A DNA stretch of 64,000 nt, taken from NCBI RefSeq assembly GCF_000835495.1, contig NW_015622545.1, forward strand, positions 4,294,042-4,358,041, in the 5' to 3' direction. This DNA is from Cladophialophora immunda (taxonomy: Eukaryota; Ascomycota; Eurotiomycetes; Chaetothyriales; Herpotrichiellaceae). Within the stretch, counting starts at the first letter, position 1; every line of letters starts with the position of its first letter. Shown here piece by piece: positions 11,185 to 21,880 of this stretch. The translations under genes and the position numbers were made by a program. The notes beneath the pieces are model-generated. The model was not told the origin of the DNA. It saw nothing but the letters and a program-made list of their open reading frames with translations, and did not search any database.

Positions 11185-11289
11185 GCAAGCAGTTCTGCCA
11201 TTGAGGGTTCGTGGCATTCAAGATTGCATTGAGATCACCATCCTCCCAGAGACTCCCCTTCGTTGAATCAACCCAGCTGCTCTGTTCAA

Positions 11290-12328
11290 ATGGCTATCAA
11301 GGACTCATTCTTGGCCAACGGGACGGCCCACGTCGTCCAAGGTACGATAAACTACTACCTTGATCCTTCAAAAGGCGGTTACACAGAGTTCTACCCACAA
11401 ACGGCGGGGTCCTTTCGAAGGAAATACGATCCGCACCCGGCTCAAGTCGCAGATATACGAGGCTTCGAGACAGAATTCAACCTCGACAAGCACGGCTTTG
11501 CGATTGTGCAGCACGAGAGTGAAGAGAAGGAATTCGCCGACGAGGAGCAAGTCAAGGACCGTCTTTTCTCCGAAGTTGCCGACCTCTTGAAGGAAGTGTA
11601 GGACATGCCCATCTCCCCCCTCTGTGTTCGTATCTTGCTGCTGGCTGGCTGACCGCGGACCGCAGGACTGGCGCCACCCAAGTGCGTCCATTCTCCCACC
11701 TGGTCCGTCGGCAACGGTGGGAAGATGCCCAAAATGCCGTGGAGGGGAAGGAAGACCACGAACTCGTCCGCAAAAAGGTTCCGGCGCGCTTCGCCCATGT
11801 CGATCATTCGTACGACGGCGCAGAGCAGATTCTGCGCGACAACTTGCCGGATGAAGAGCGCGAGCGACTCAGCAAGACGAGGTGGGCAATCATCAACGCC
11901 TGGCGTCCGTAAGTGCATCTGACCCCGAGTCCATGTCACAGAGAGTGGAGTGAACTTATTCAAACAGTATTCGCGAGGTCACCCGCGACCCTCTCGCCGT
12001 CTGCGACGCGCGCACGGTCGAGGAGGCGGACCTCGTCGGAGTGACCGCGCACACGCCGCCGCCGGAGACCGGCTCGTGCGAAGGCGTCTCGATGGGCCGA
12101 CACTTTGAAACGTGGCACGTCAGGGCCAACCCGGCTCATCGCTGGTACTACAAGAGCCACATGACGCCGCAGGACGTGCTGCTGCTCAAGATCTTCGACT
12201 CGAAAAGGGACGGCCGCGCCAGGCGGGTGCCCCACACGTCCTTTTACTCGGACGAAGACTACGGTGACTCGAGAAACAGCGTCGAGACCCGGTGCCTGGT
12301 ATTTTGGGAGGATGAGAGTTTCGAGTAA
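11290..12328 (+). CDS. CmcJ/AsaB-type (GA4-desaturase family) non-haem iron oxygenase
   Basis: Three exons: 11290-11597, 11666-11908 and 11968-12328, giving 303 aa. The first donor is GTAGGA and the second GTAAGT, and all phases match. The protein resembles fungal hydroxylases or desaturases of the CmcJ/NvfI/AsaB group, with the phrases VRPFSHLVRR (residues 109-118) and AIINAWRP (177-184) and a conserved C-terminal WYYKSHMTPQDVLLLKIFDS-like block. An H-x-D pair (H147, D149) and a later His (H241 or H248) would supply the iron ligands. Relatives act on varied small molecules in secondary metabolism, so the substrate is unknown. Its length is usual for the family. It is divergent from TF1. Confidence 0.82.
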
Positions 12329-12798
12329 TTAGTGAAACAGGACCACTCCACCGTAGTACCACTACCGAGTGAAAACTTTTCGCTCGGAAGGGGGCCGAAG
12401 TGAAAGAGTCAAGCGAGGGCACCGGAGCCAGACCAGGCGCCGTTCCAGAACTACTCGTCACTCAAAATGGGCGCGGAACAGTGAGCAACAGCTATTAGTG
12501 ACAGAAGATGTTGTGGACGAAGAGGGCAGTCACAGAAAGCACATTATTTTGACCACAGACAAAGAAAAAAAAACTCCTAGCTGACAAACATCGAGATTGA
12601 TCAACCAGGCTCCATTTGACAGAATTATGTTATCGACTATCGAAGAGAAAAAAAGCGGTGTTGCAAAACCTGCAGTCGGGTTTTCTTTCCCTGTTTTTCA
12701 TGGGACCATCTCCGTCGTTACCACATGCGCTAGTAGTATGTCCAACTTTGCCAGGTAGAAGCCATAGAAATTAGAAAAGCCGGCCCTCCAAGAAGAGT
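12329..12798. other. convergent intergenic region
   Basis: The 3' flanks of the oxygenase and the wall-protein gene meet here. There are A-rich tracts near 12565 and 12648 but no gene. Confidence 0.5.
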
Positions 12799-13650
12799 TT
12801 ACAAGGCAGCGGCGAGACCCATGAGGGCGAGGACACCGAGCTCGACCTTGGGGAGCGAGGCGGCGCCAGTGTAGGTGGCCGGGGCAACAGGGGCGCTGCT
12901 GCTGTAGGCAGCATAGCCCCAGCTGGTGGAAGCGGCAGCAACGGGGGTGCTGGTGCTGGTGCTGACGGCGGCAACGGGCGTCACCGAGGTCGAGGACCAG
13001 TCGGCCCAGGTCACGGCAGAGCACGAGGGAACAATGGTGATGGTGCTGGTGGAGCAGCCGGTCTTCCAGCCGCTGGTCGAGCAGGTCACGGAGGTGCTGG
13101 TGCTGGGACCGCAGGTGGTCGTGCTGGTGACAGAGACGGGCTTGCTGCTGGTCGTGGTCGTTGCAATGCTCCAGTCGCTCCACGGGTCAACGGTCGTGCT
13201 GGTGGTGGTAGTAGTGGTAGACCAGTCCTCCCACGCGCTGCAGAGGAGCGAATCCCAGATGGTCAGAGTGCTGGTGGTGCATGACTCCTTCTTGTACGAG
13301 GTGGCGCAAGAGACGGAGGTGGTGATGGTCGAAGTGCAAGTAGCGGGCTTGGTGGTCGTGGTCGTGGTCGTGGTAGTCGTCGAGGTAGTCCAGTCACTCC
13401 ACAGAGCCTCGCAAGCAGTATCGGTGGGATAGATGGTGACGGGCTTGGTGACGCAAGAGTCAGCCTTGCCGCTCACGCCGCAGGACACGGTCGAGGTGGT
13501 GGTGATGGGGCAGTACAACGTGCTGGTGGGAGACGCCGGCTTCGAGGTGGTCGTGGTCGTGGTCGTGGTGGTCGTCCAGTCGGCCCACGAGGTGGAGATG
13601 GCAGAGCCAAAGGCAGAGCCGATGAGGGTAGCAACGACAGCAGTCTTCAT
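12799..13650 (-). CDS. Ser/Thr-rich GPI-type cell-wall protein with WxDW/four-Cys modules
   Basis: A single exon of 283 aa. The ATG at 13650 starts a signal peptide (MKTAVVATLIGSAFGSA). The C-terminus ends in a small-residue segment followed by a hydrophobic tail (VELGVLALMGLAAAL), which fits a GPI-anchor signal. The mature chain is modular. WADW/WSDW/WEDW/WSDW/WADW occur at residues 22, 84, 140, 157 and 215. Polythreonine linkers follow the first three. Four-Cys blocks lie at 47/57/66/80, 105/115/124/137 and 180/190/200/210. Ser and Thr dominate, so heavy O-glycosylation is expected. I recognise no enzyme domain; a structural or adhesin-like wall role is inferred. The opposite-strand open frames here are shadows of the Thr-rich coding sequence. 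Confidence 0.82.
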   Translation of the reverse strand: MKTAVVATLIGSAFGSAISTSWADWTTTTTTTTTTSKPASPTSTLYCPITTTSTVSCGVSGKADSCVTKPVTIYPTDTACEALWSDWTTSTTTTTTTTTTKPATCTSTITTSVSCATSYKKESCTTSTLTIWDSLLCSAWEDWSTTTTTTSTTVDPWSDWSIATTTTSSKPVSVTSTTTCGPSTSTSVTCSTSGWKTGCSTSTITIVPSCSAVTWADWSSTSVTPVAAVSTSTSTPVAAASTSWGYAAYSSSAPVAPATYTGAASLPKVELGVLALMGLAAAL

Positions 13651-16628
13651 TTTGAACGTCGATTGAAACGAGTGACGGAAGTTGGTTTGAGCAACTGGAG
13701 CAAGAGCAAGAGCAAGAGCTAGAAACGAATGACTGAAGTGAACTTGACACGCTTGGGGAAGAGAAAGCAAGAAGGACGAGGTGGCCGAAGATATAGACGA
13801 GTTCAAGTACTCGAAGCCACCCGGTCGGTATGGCCCAAAAGGGGTCGGAGCATCCAGAGGGCTGTGGGGAGGCGTGCAGGCGCAGCGCCATTCACCTTTG
13901 CCATCCAGCAAAAGCTGCTCATGGCAATTTCACCAGGGAAGTTGGAGTCGGCTATTCCAGCGCCCGCAACGCACCAGTCCTTGGTTAGGGGATGGGGACG
14001 GACAAACCTTGACTCACAGAAACAAATCGACTTCCGCCAGAGGAGAAATCAGCCTTGGAGCCGGAGATGGTCGTGGATCAGTTGCGAGTGGATCGGGGGG
14101 GCCAGACTCATGAGAGCTCAGCGCGTGGTATGCTATGTAAAGAAGGAGATGTGACATGATTGGCGCCTTGTATGGGAAGAGGAGACTTTGATTTCCTGGA
14201 CACGAAGTAATTCCCTACCCGCAGGCAAGCCGTAGGCTGATTTGCCTATTGTTCGACTCTGGTGGATACGACCATAACCCATACGAGGTATTCTTCCCCC
14301 AACCGCCGTGAAGCTGTCGTCGAAAGTGCTCCTGCAGGGGCCCCGGCCCTCCGGTTCCTTTCCTGTTCCATACCGGCAATTTCTGGCCAGGAGGCACTGC
14401 ATCCCATTGTTGAACTGGGCACAGGCGAGCATATTTCCCTGCAACCGTGGGGAAACGAGAGGCCAAGTGGGGAGGCAAAGACAAGCCGTTTGTATCGAAG
14501 CGGAACAAAGGCGAAAGGGCGGGAGGGCCAAAAGCGAGAAACGTCGAGAAAACGGATTAGTAGAGATGAGAACGTCCACTGGTCTTAAAGGCGTTGCATT
14601 GCCAAGAGGCCCATTCTCCGCCACGAGGCGGCTGCAGCCTATACGCGACGATCCCGAAATGAAGCTCAATTTGGCGGCCGTATCGATAGCGGATTTAAGG
14701 TTTGATGCTGGGCTGAGCTATATAAAGGGGGCCAATGAAAGTGGCCTCTCAGGGAGCTAGTCGCGCTAACTGTAATTGCTTAGCCACGTCCAACCATACA
14801 TGTTCCCGGATTCGGTGTCACTTGCCTCATTGTGCTCTCCTCTACCCCTGGACACCCCATGTGGCCACCGGTCACCGCTGATCTGCCAACACGCGAGACT
14901 GCAGGTTCGCCGTCACGCCAGCCCGACAGTCCGGAGTATAACCCGGCAACGCTTTCGAGAACGTGCTCTTTCATTCGATAGTAACCGCCCGAGTGGAGAT
15001 GATACACCGCCCGCATGGGACATCACCAAAGGGGATATTGGCTGTTTACCCGTGTCAACACTCTCTCACCGTGTTTCAGCGTGTCCTGCCTACACATCCA
15101 GTAGAGCAACTGTTGACAAGCAACACCAAGTCCGGAGATGACACTCGCATGTTTGTCATTGACTTGATTGCTGCTCTCTTCGTCGGGTCCAAGACTCGGA
15201 GAGCTCTGAGTCTGCGACTTGGCAAAACCGGGCCCTGCTCACTCCAAACTTGCTTTTCTCATCGCCTTTTGCTTCTTTACATCAACCTGCAAGCCTCTCT
15301 TATCTCTAGCTGACCTGTGGCTGAACAGCGCAGCGTGTCAGCGATGCATCTTACTACCAGATGCGCCCTGTTGACATCGTGGGAGAGACTCGCATCTATC
15401 TGTGGCGTATGGCTAGACCGATGACGTGATTTTGAGGCTGCCCCGGTTCGCGGCCGCTCAACGCCTTGTCATTTCCCCCTGAAAGCCTTTCAAGCATGGA
15501 GAACGCTCTATGGCATTCTTGCTTCGATGGCTGCCACCGCACCGCGGTGTTATTATGTGCTAACATCCAAAAGCGGTCAGTCCACTATTTGATCGGGCCT
15601 CAGCCAAATCTCCAAGTCTGCTCAGACAGGAGGAGTTTCGGAAGTCCCTCGATGCTCCATTCCCCTCCGTCAGTCTCGATGGTCGGTATCCTGTATTTGC
15701 TGATGTTGAAGAAGTTGTTGTTCTTGATGCAGATAATCAGAGGAAGATGTGAGAAAGAGCCTGCGCCGGACATGACTGCGTTTCGATAGGAAAACTGGTG
15801 CAACCTGGAGCAGTCTTTATTGTCCTTACAGTCACTGAACGGTCTCATCTATTCTCGGTGCTGACACCTTCCCCTCACAACACAGCAAAAGACCCGCGCA
15901 GTTGAACACTTGTACGCCGTCGTTCTTGGAGCTGCCCTCAACTTCCAGAGTCGGAGGCCTAGCACATCGAAGAACATGTTTCCTTGTGCCTTACAGCGCT
16001 TTGTTTGCCATCAATGGTGACCATCACGAAGTGTCAAGCTACGGTTGGGCTGATTCGAGCGCAGCAGGTAAAGAGAATGAAGGAGAAAGAGGACAGTCTG
16101 ACATCGTGGGGCAGTGAATGACTGCAGTATAGCGAGGTGGGACTTTTTGAATTGATCGGGGAGGCTTTGAGGAGAAACGCAGCTGCTCAGCATAGAGTGG
16201 CCGCAGCCACCAGTCAATCGATCACCGAATGACGCCTCATCAGGAGGGGTTTGATAGTCTCATGGTAGCATAGTCCTGTATACATCAGTAGCTCCTATGC
16301 AGCTTTCATTTGGTGTCTTGTTAAATCCGATATCCGTGAGGATGCATGTCCGAACCATCATCCCCCCACCAGTCTTCATTGATAACCGAAGCATCGTCTT
16401 CCAACTTTCCAATCAGAGCCCATCTCCCCAGGCTGTGTGACTCACAGGTCTAGGCAGAATACGAGGATGAGGATTCCATCCAAGCTGAGCACGGGACGGG
16501 AACCTCCTCCCTTCTCCTGGCCGGGGAGGGAGAAAACACCATCTCTCCCTCTCCCCCAAATCCTTGAGGGACAAATCTCCCTCGAGAACGAGAGCAGTAA
16601 AGCATCGCTACATTGCGTGGCGTAAAGA
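13651..16628. other. gene-poor region
   Basis: About 3 kb without a convincing gene. It contains a TATATAAA at 14719-14726 with no identifiable coding sequence after it, and a dispersed repeat at 16113-16212. A minus-strand open stretch at 15600-15848 has a protein-like composition but no recognisable family; it may be a relic. Confidence 0.4.
16113..16212 (-). repeat. dispersed repeat R1 (inverted relative to R2 at 22664)
   Basis: Read on the minus strand, this segment matches 22664-22755 on the plus strand along about 95 bp. The shared stretches include CCACTCTATGCTGAG, TTTCTCCTCA and TTCAAAA, separated by scattered substitutions. It is probably a decayed transposon fragment. Confidence 0.65.
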
Positions 16629-17399
16629 ATGGCCATGTCGTCGTCGTCGTCGTCGTCGCCGTCGTGCTGCCTCAAGAGCTTCGCATGGCAAGGCACGCCC
16701 AGCGGCCGGGTCGACAAGCTGGGCGCCAACGACAGCTATGTCACGGGCGACAACCCGGAGCGGGCGGTGCTCTTCATCCACGACGCCTTGGGGTGGACGT
16801 TTCCCAACGCCCGCCTCCTGGCCGACCACTACGCGCGCGAGGCCGACGCCACCGTCTACGTGCCGGACTTCCTGGGCGGCGAGGTGCTGCCGTTCGAGCC
16901 CATCCTGCAGGGCCGCTTCCACGAGGTCGACTTCGCGGGATTTCTGGCCCGCAACGGCCGCGAGGTTCGCGAGCCCGAGATCCTCGCCGCCGCCCGCCTG
17001 CTGCGCTCCCGGTACAAGCGCGTCGCCGCCGTCGGGTTCTGCTACGGCGGCTGGGCGTGCTTCCGGCTCGGGACGGCGCAGGAGCACCAGCCGCCGCTGG
17101 TCGACTGCATCACCGCGGGCCACCCGAGCCTGCTCACCAAGAAGGACATCGACGAGGTCGCCGTCCCCGTGCAGATGCTGGCCCCCGAACACGACCCGAC
17201 CTACACCCCCGAGCTGAAGACGCACACCTTCGAGACCGTCCCCAAGGCGGGCGTCTACTTCGAATACCTACATTTGCCCGGGGTGGAGCATGGATGTCTT
17301 GTGAGAGGGGATCCTGACAAGGCGGGCGAGAGGGAGGCGATGGCTAGGGCCAGGAATGCTGCCGTGACTTGGTTCAGGCAGTTCTTACATGAGGGCTGA
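16629..17399 (+). CDS. dienelactone hydrolase family protein
   Basis: A single exon of 256 aa. It has an alpha/beta-hydrolase fold of the dienelactone hydrolase type, with the nucleophile Cys in GFCYGG (C138), an acid in PEHDP (D189) and a catalytic His in GVEHGC (H221). The N-terminus is a poly-Ser run encoded by a TCG microsatellite just after the ATG. Family members hydrolyse dienelactone in aromatic degradation or act on other small esters; the substrate is not evident. The coding sequence is much more GC-rich at third positions than the nearby glycosyltransferase and MFS genes. It faces the glycosyltransferase gene, with only 182 bp between the two stops. Confidence 0.85.
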   Translation: MAMSSSSSSSPSCCLKSFAWQGTPSGRVDKLGANDSYVTGDNPERAVLFIHDALGWTFPNARLLADHYAREADATVYVPDFLGGEVLPFEPILQGRFHEVDFAGFLARNGREVREPEILAAARLLRSRYKRVAAVGFCYGGWACFRLGTAQEHQPPLVDCITAGHPSLLTKKDIDEVAVPVQMLAPEHDPTYTPELKTHTFETVPKAGVYFEYLHLPGVEHGCLVRGDPDKAGEREAMARARNAAVTWFRQFLHEG

Positions 17400-17581
17400 A
17401 CGAGAGAGTATGCTCGAGCATGCGGAGCAAACAAGTATTGGATCCTATCATCCTCCACGTAATTCCCATCCGTTCATATCTAGCCAATATAACAACTATT
17501 TTCGGGCCGCACTGTCGTTGGGTACCTCCAGCAACGCAGTCTCAGACGCAAGGACTGTCACACAGCCGCTGTTTGATGCCG

Positions 17582-19119
17582 CTATTCTTCTTTGACACGA
17601 TTTCCACTGGGACCCACATCTGCCTCACAGTCATCCACTGCGTGCCTCGTTATCCACGCCTCAGTCCCCAGCGTGATCCAACAGTACCAGTCCGAGACGA
17701 GGTAGAGTCTGTCGACAAGAAGAGCCGCCCACAGGTGCCGCCGGGCAAAGGGGTATTCGTTTGCAAAGTCGAGCAGACCGTCGATGTAAGTGTAAAGCTT
17801 GATAGAGAGCACGAAGAAACTATGAGGACTCGTTAGCTTGGTTCGAGAGAGCCAGGGTCGGCTTTAGGTAGGACCTTACGCAAACCACGGACAGACATGG
17901 AATATTCTCCAGAAGCAGTACAGGCGCACCCACAGCAACACCGGATTGAGCATTCCTTCCACCATCTTTCGTGTCATATAAGGACAAGTCTTGTACATTC
18001 CCACAATGCCGGGTTCGTACACGAGACACATCAATCGGTGTCGAAGGCCGCTCCGATACCATCGTTTCATTTGCCCAGCGAACCGTGCGTCTGGCATGAT
18101 AGAGGTACCGACCTCGGCTTCCTTTGTAAGCTGCATACCAAGCTTCCATTGGACTGGTCTCTGCCCGTCGCTCACCGGGGATTTGAAGAGATGTTGGAAA
18201 AGGACCCATCGTGTGATGAAGCTGTCATCACCAGAGTTTTGTCGTTGGCCCATCCACATATCGTTCGCAAAAGCACGTTGGAACGACGGGTTGCGCGCGA
18301 TCTCGGAACGGAGTAGCGCTGTAACACCGGAGACACAAAAGTTGATTCCACCATCCGCGGCATACGCACCTTTCATGCTTCCATGGCGCTTCCCACGAAG
18401 ACGAATAGCGGCCACCTCCCAAGGCGTGATTACGCTGGAATTCTGTCTCTTGGTCGGTAGATATGAGCTGCCAAAGATTCCGTGTTAGCCTACTGCGACC
18501 GAGTCCGGCAGTTGAGCATCTACGCAGGGATTTCCCAAGCAACTCACTTTATTGGACCACCGACAAGTCCAATGTCTTCCTGCTGAAAAGGCGCCAGAAG
18601 ATGTGTAAGCACGGTCTCATGTTTCCAGAACGCGTCATCGTCGACCAACGCCATAATACCTCCTTTGCTCTCGTTGATGCCTCGCAGAAGTTGATCTCGT
18701 TTGTTCGCCTTGAGCACCGTGAGAATACGAATATCCGTCTTGCCTATATTGGCTTCCACAGACGGAATATGAACAAGCTCTCGGATCCTGCCTTCCTCTT
18801 CTTCGGTGGTAATAATGATGATCTCGAGCGGTCTATTTCTAAGCAACCCACTGAGGCATTCAGAGAACGCCGGATCTGTGTCGACGGTGGGGACGATGAT
18901 GCTGACATCAGAAGCGCTGTATGCACGGTCCTCAGGACGGGGTATGGGAAACTCGCGATACCGTTTGCGATTTCTTTCGGATATCCGCTGCTCGAGAACG
19001 TCCCAAAGGCTAGACGATCCAGCGTTAGAATAATCCGAAAGACACTCTCAGGCAGTTTACACGAAAGCTCCTAGGACAATAGGAGGAGAGAGCCATTCCA
19101 AGCTGGACGGCAGAGCCAT
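17582..19119 (-). CDS. GT2 glycosyltransferase (Cps1/hyaluronan-synthase-like)
   Basis: Four exons: 19119-19061, 19009-18548, 18467-17880 and 17819-17582, giving 448 aa. Introns have GTAAAC, GTGAGT and GTAAGG donors and CTAAC branch sites. The family-2 core is clear: VSIIVPT (55-61), the metal-binding VDDD (142-145), GPIN followed by VITPWEVAAIRLR, DDSF with D254/D255, and QMKRW (306-310), the QxxRW signature of processive synthases. It has one N-terminal membrane segment (about residues 8-20), shorter than many relatives that carry two, and hydrophobic segments at about 345-425. It probably makes a cell-surface polysaccharide at the plasma membrane. The product is unknown. Confidence 0.85.
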
Positions 19120-19926
19120 GTGGAATGAACGTGCTTGGATATTGCTGAGGAAGCGTCAAAGTATCTTTGGTGTGTGGTAAACAAATGTGGTATGACAGCC
19201 AGGGGTTGATGAAGCCGATAGGCGAAGTCCAACTCTCTTAGCCGCACTCATATATAGATGTAGACTTTCAATTTAGTCTCAGCATGTTGTCACTTGTTTG
19301 AGCCAACGAAGGCTGTGTATCCACGGTCACAGCTACAGTGTTTTGCGGTAACAACGAGGCATCACACAAGCATCAGGCGGACACTGGTGACAGGATATGG
19401 GAAGATTCGGTCGCGGACCCTCTAGGGGACATAGTGAGTTGGTGATACCAAGGGATGTGAACCTGGTCAAGTATGCGGAAGTCTTTTGAATGACAAGAAC
19501 CACCATAACACCCTCGTAGTTATCGGTTGAGTGACATGGATGTGGGTGGTGACATACGTGTCGCGCGCCCACATCGACAGACAGCAGGAGTAACAGCATT
19601 CAAGCCGGAAATAGGGCCACAATACCATTCCCTGGTCTTGTCACTTCTCAAAATTGGTGAGAAAGTGGGAAGAGCTGATGTATTGGCAGTAGTTGTGACT
19701 ACAACCACCCTGGCGTCGCGTGGGGTTGACATTGATTGTCAATATAGTATACGCCCAATAGGTGGTTTGGAGTTTGGCATTGCAAATAATTTTGGTGGTG
19801 ATTTTAGTCCGAATGCTAGAACATTTTGTCCATTTGAACCGAGAGGATGCGGTAAGATAGCTCGTCCTTGAAGTTGACCTTTGGTACACGAGGCTATTCC
19901 AAGAGAACTTCTTGCGATGTGAAGTT
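19120..19926. other. intergenic region, glycosyltransferase promoter
   Basis: It holds the upstream region of the glycosyltransferase (TATATA at 19251-19256, 132 bp from its ATG on the minus strand) and the 3' flank of the MFS gene. A 114-codon open stretch on the plus strand (19527-19871) has no recognisable content. Confidence 0.45.
19251..19256 (-). promoter_or_regulatory. TATA-like box of glycosyltransferase gene
   Basis: TATATA lies 132 bp upstream of the minus-strand ATG at 19119. Confidence 0.35.
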
Positions 19927-21880
19927 TCATGACGCAGAATTCACGTCGTCCTTTTGATCAAGTCTGCGACTGCCTTCTGGTGGAAAGCGAGCGAATACCA
20001 AAACCCCGAACCCTATCAATGCGACAGCCTGGGAAGTAGAGTCAGTAGTGTCACTTATAAGAAGTTGTCTTAGTCGAACAGATCCACATACCGCGTTGCA
20101 CGTGAAAACAAGCTCCGTTCTCCCAATACTCGCAAACGCTGCAAAAATGACACCAAAGACAAACGTCGTCGACAGTCGAGCCATGTTTTCAACCAATGAT
20201 ACTCCGGCGAGAGCATCTGTACGTTCGCTGCTGCTAGCAGAACTTCCCACCATTTGAAGGACGGTCCCTTTTGCCGCCGAACCAGTTCCGGCGGCAAAGG
20301 GCAGAACTACTGCCACAAGATACATTTGCCAGCCCTGGCGAACAAAGGAGCAAAGCAGTGTCAGAAGTCCATCAGCAACCAGCGAGAATCTCGTGTACGT
20401 CAGATCAAAAGCAAACGTTTGCTCCTTTTGCGGTTCTTTGTCTTTTGAGTTGCGCATGCCGTTGGCGCCGGCTTGCTCTCGGTCTTCTGCCAAAAGTGGT
20501 GCACGTTCCGATGGCCTGGAATCTTCTGCATTTGCCATGTGCCGCTCGTCTCTCTTCAGCATCCACTTCCTTCCAATGGCGATCAACTTCGGAAACGCAA
20601 ATGTCAAGAAGACGCCCCTCAGCATTGAGTACATAAAGATGAGGCCGCCATTCTGCTGTGTCCCAAAGTCGAAGACGTCTGTTGAATAGAGTTGTAACAA
20701 CGTGGGCAGATACCCTTTTGCTCAATGTTAGTGACGATTTCACCCGGGGCAGATCAATCTCACCTGTGGCTAGAATTCCAAGAAAAACTCCCCATGCGAG
20801 CAGAAATGCACCGTACTCTGTTCGCACGATACCGTCTCTTGTGACGAATTTCCGGGGCGCAAAAACCATCAAAGGACCGAAGAACTTGGTGATGGCTGAA
20901 GTCATCTTTGTCTTCTTCGCCTTGATCGAGTCCGGGTCGACTTCTTTTGGTGGGGGCGGGATGTGCGGCAGGAAGACGAAAACATAGGCACAAGAAGTCA
21001 AAAAGAGCATCAAGGTTAAACGGAAAGGAGCCTTGATATCGAAAGCCTCGGCCACAACACCGCCCAGCAAAAAGCCCAGGGCAGAGCCAAACATCATGCT
21101 ACCGGTCAGCCTACCGAGCGCCGCTGTCCGGCCCTCGTGCTCCACAACATCGGTAATGAAGGTGTTCAGCGCTAGCATATACCCACTGGGTCCCCCAACG
21201 ATGGTGACGATCTGCGAGCACTGAATGATGATGATGCCTGCGGTGCCCCAGACCTCGACACCCACAATTTGTATCAGCAACCTGAGGGCAGGGAAGAACA
21301 CCTGGGTCATCAATGTCGGCTTGACCCCGATGCGCTTGATCAAGCTGCCGGTCAGAAAGAGGTTCAATGTGCCGAAAACGGTGGTGCTGGCACCCAGCAA
21401 GGACACTGATAAGGCTGTTGCGCTTTCAATTGGATGGATAGAACATCTATCAGAGTCGTTTCCAGTGCCTGGGCTTGTCATGTGGACGGATGGTCCCATT
21501 GCTGCAGAGAGGACTGATGTCCAGGTTGCCGTCGTGGAGGACCGCCCAAGTCCGTGCACAACTCCAGAAGGATGATCTTTGTAGTAGGCGTCACAAGTCA
21601 TAAGCCTGAAGACGTATAGCAGCGGCACTTGAGTTACGCCGAAGCTCAAGCTGGTCAGGAATGCACAAAGCAAGACTAGATACCTCACCGACCGCGGCCA
21701 TGTTGCTGGTTCCACATCTGGAGTCTCGTCTTCAGTCGAGACTTCCTGGACAGCCACGCTCTCCACGACACTGAATTCCTGAGATCCGGTGCGATCAAGC
21801 AAGTGTGGCGCCGTTTCCTCTAGGTCTTCGCGGTGGACGGACGAGGCGCGTCGACTGCTGGTGCGGCGCGAGTTGCCCAT
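19927..21880 (-). CDS. MFS transporter, SLC46/PCFT-like
   Basis: Exons 21880-20764, 20714-20092 and 20028-19927 give 613 aa. Intron 1 has donor GTGAGA and branch CACTAAC. Intron 2 (63 bp, GTATGT...CCCAG) is a multiple of three and could also be retained. The chain has a long polar Ser/Glu-rich N-terminus, about 12 hydrophobic segments, a long central polar loop (KEVDPDSIKAKKTK), and a second loop with an ERAPLLAED stretch. MTCDAYY after the first membrane segment resembles the CxxYY motif of the folate/haem-type SLC46 group, a loose match. The substrate is unknown. It is a plasma-membrane or vacuolar carrier by family. Confidence 0.82.

Larger units (their letters stand above)
10169..11289. 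other. divergent promoter region between TF1 and the oxygenase gene
   Basis: A 1.1-kb shared upstream region. It holds a TATATAT box at 11178-11184 for the rightward gene and a perfect tandem pair of a 13-bp unit at 10842-10867. I find no convincing gene in it. Confidence 0.5.

Noticed and set aside
12926..13432. 168-codon Val-rich open frame on the plus strand
   Set aside because: It is the complement of the threonine repeats (ACC/ACG read backward as GGT/CGT) of the wall-protein gene.
14719..14726. TATATAAA box
   Set aside because: No coding sequence with recognisable content follows within a normal distance, so I do not call a promoter.
15600..15848. 82-codon minus-strand open frame
   Set aside because: It looks mildly protein-like but has no family, splice partner or promoter support.
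16608..17225. long open frames opposite and out of frame with the dienelactone hydrolase gene
   Set aside because: High third-position GC removes stop codons in other frames; none has a recognisable motif while the called frame has the full triad.
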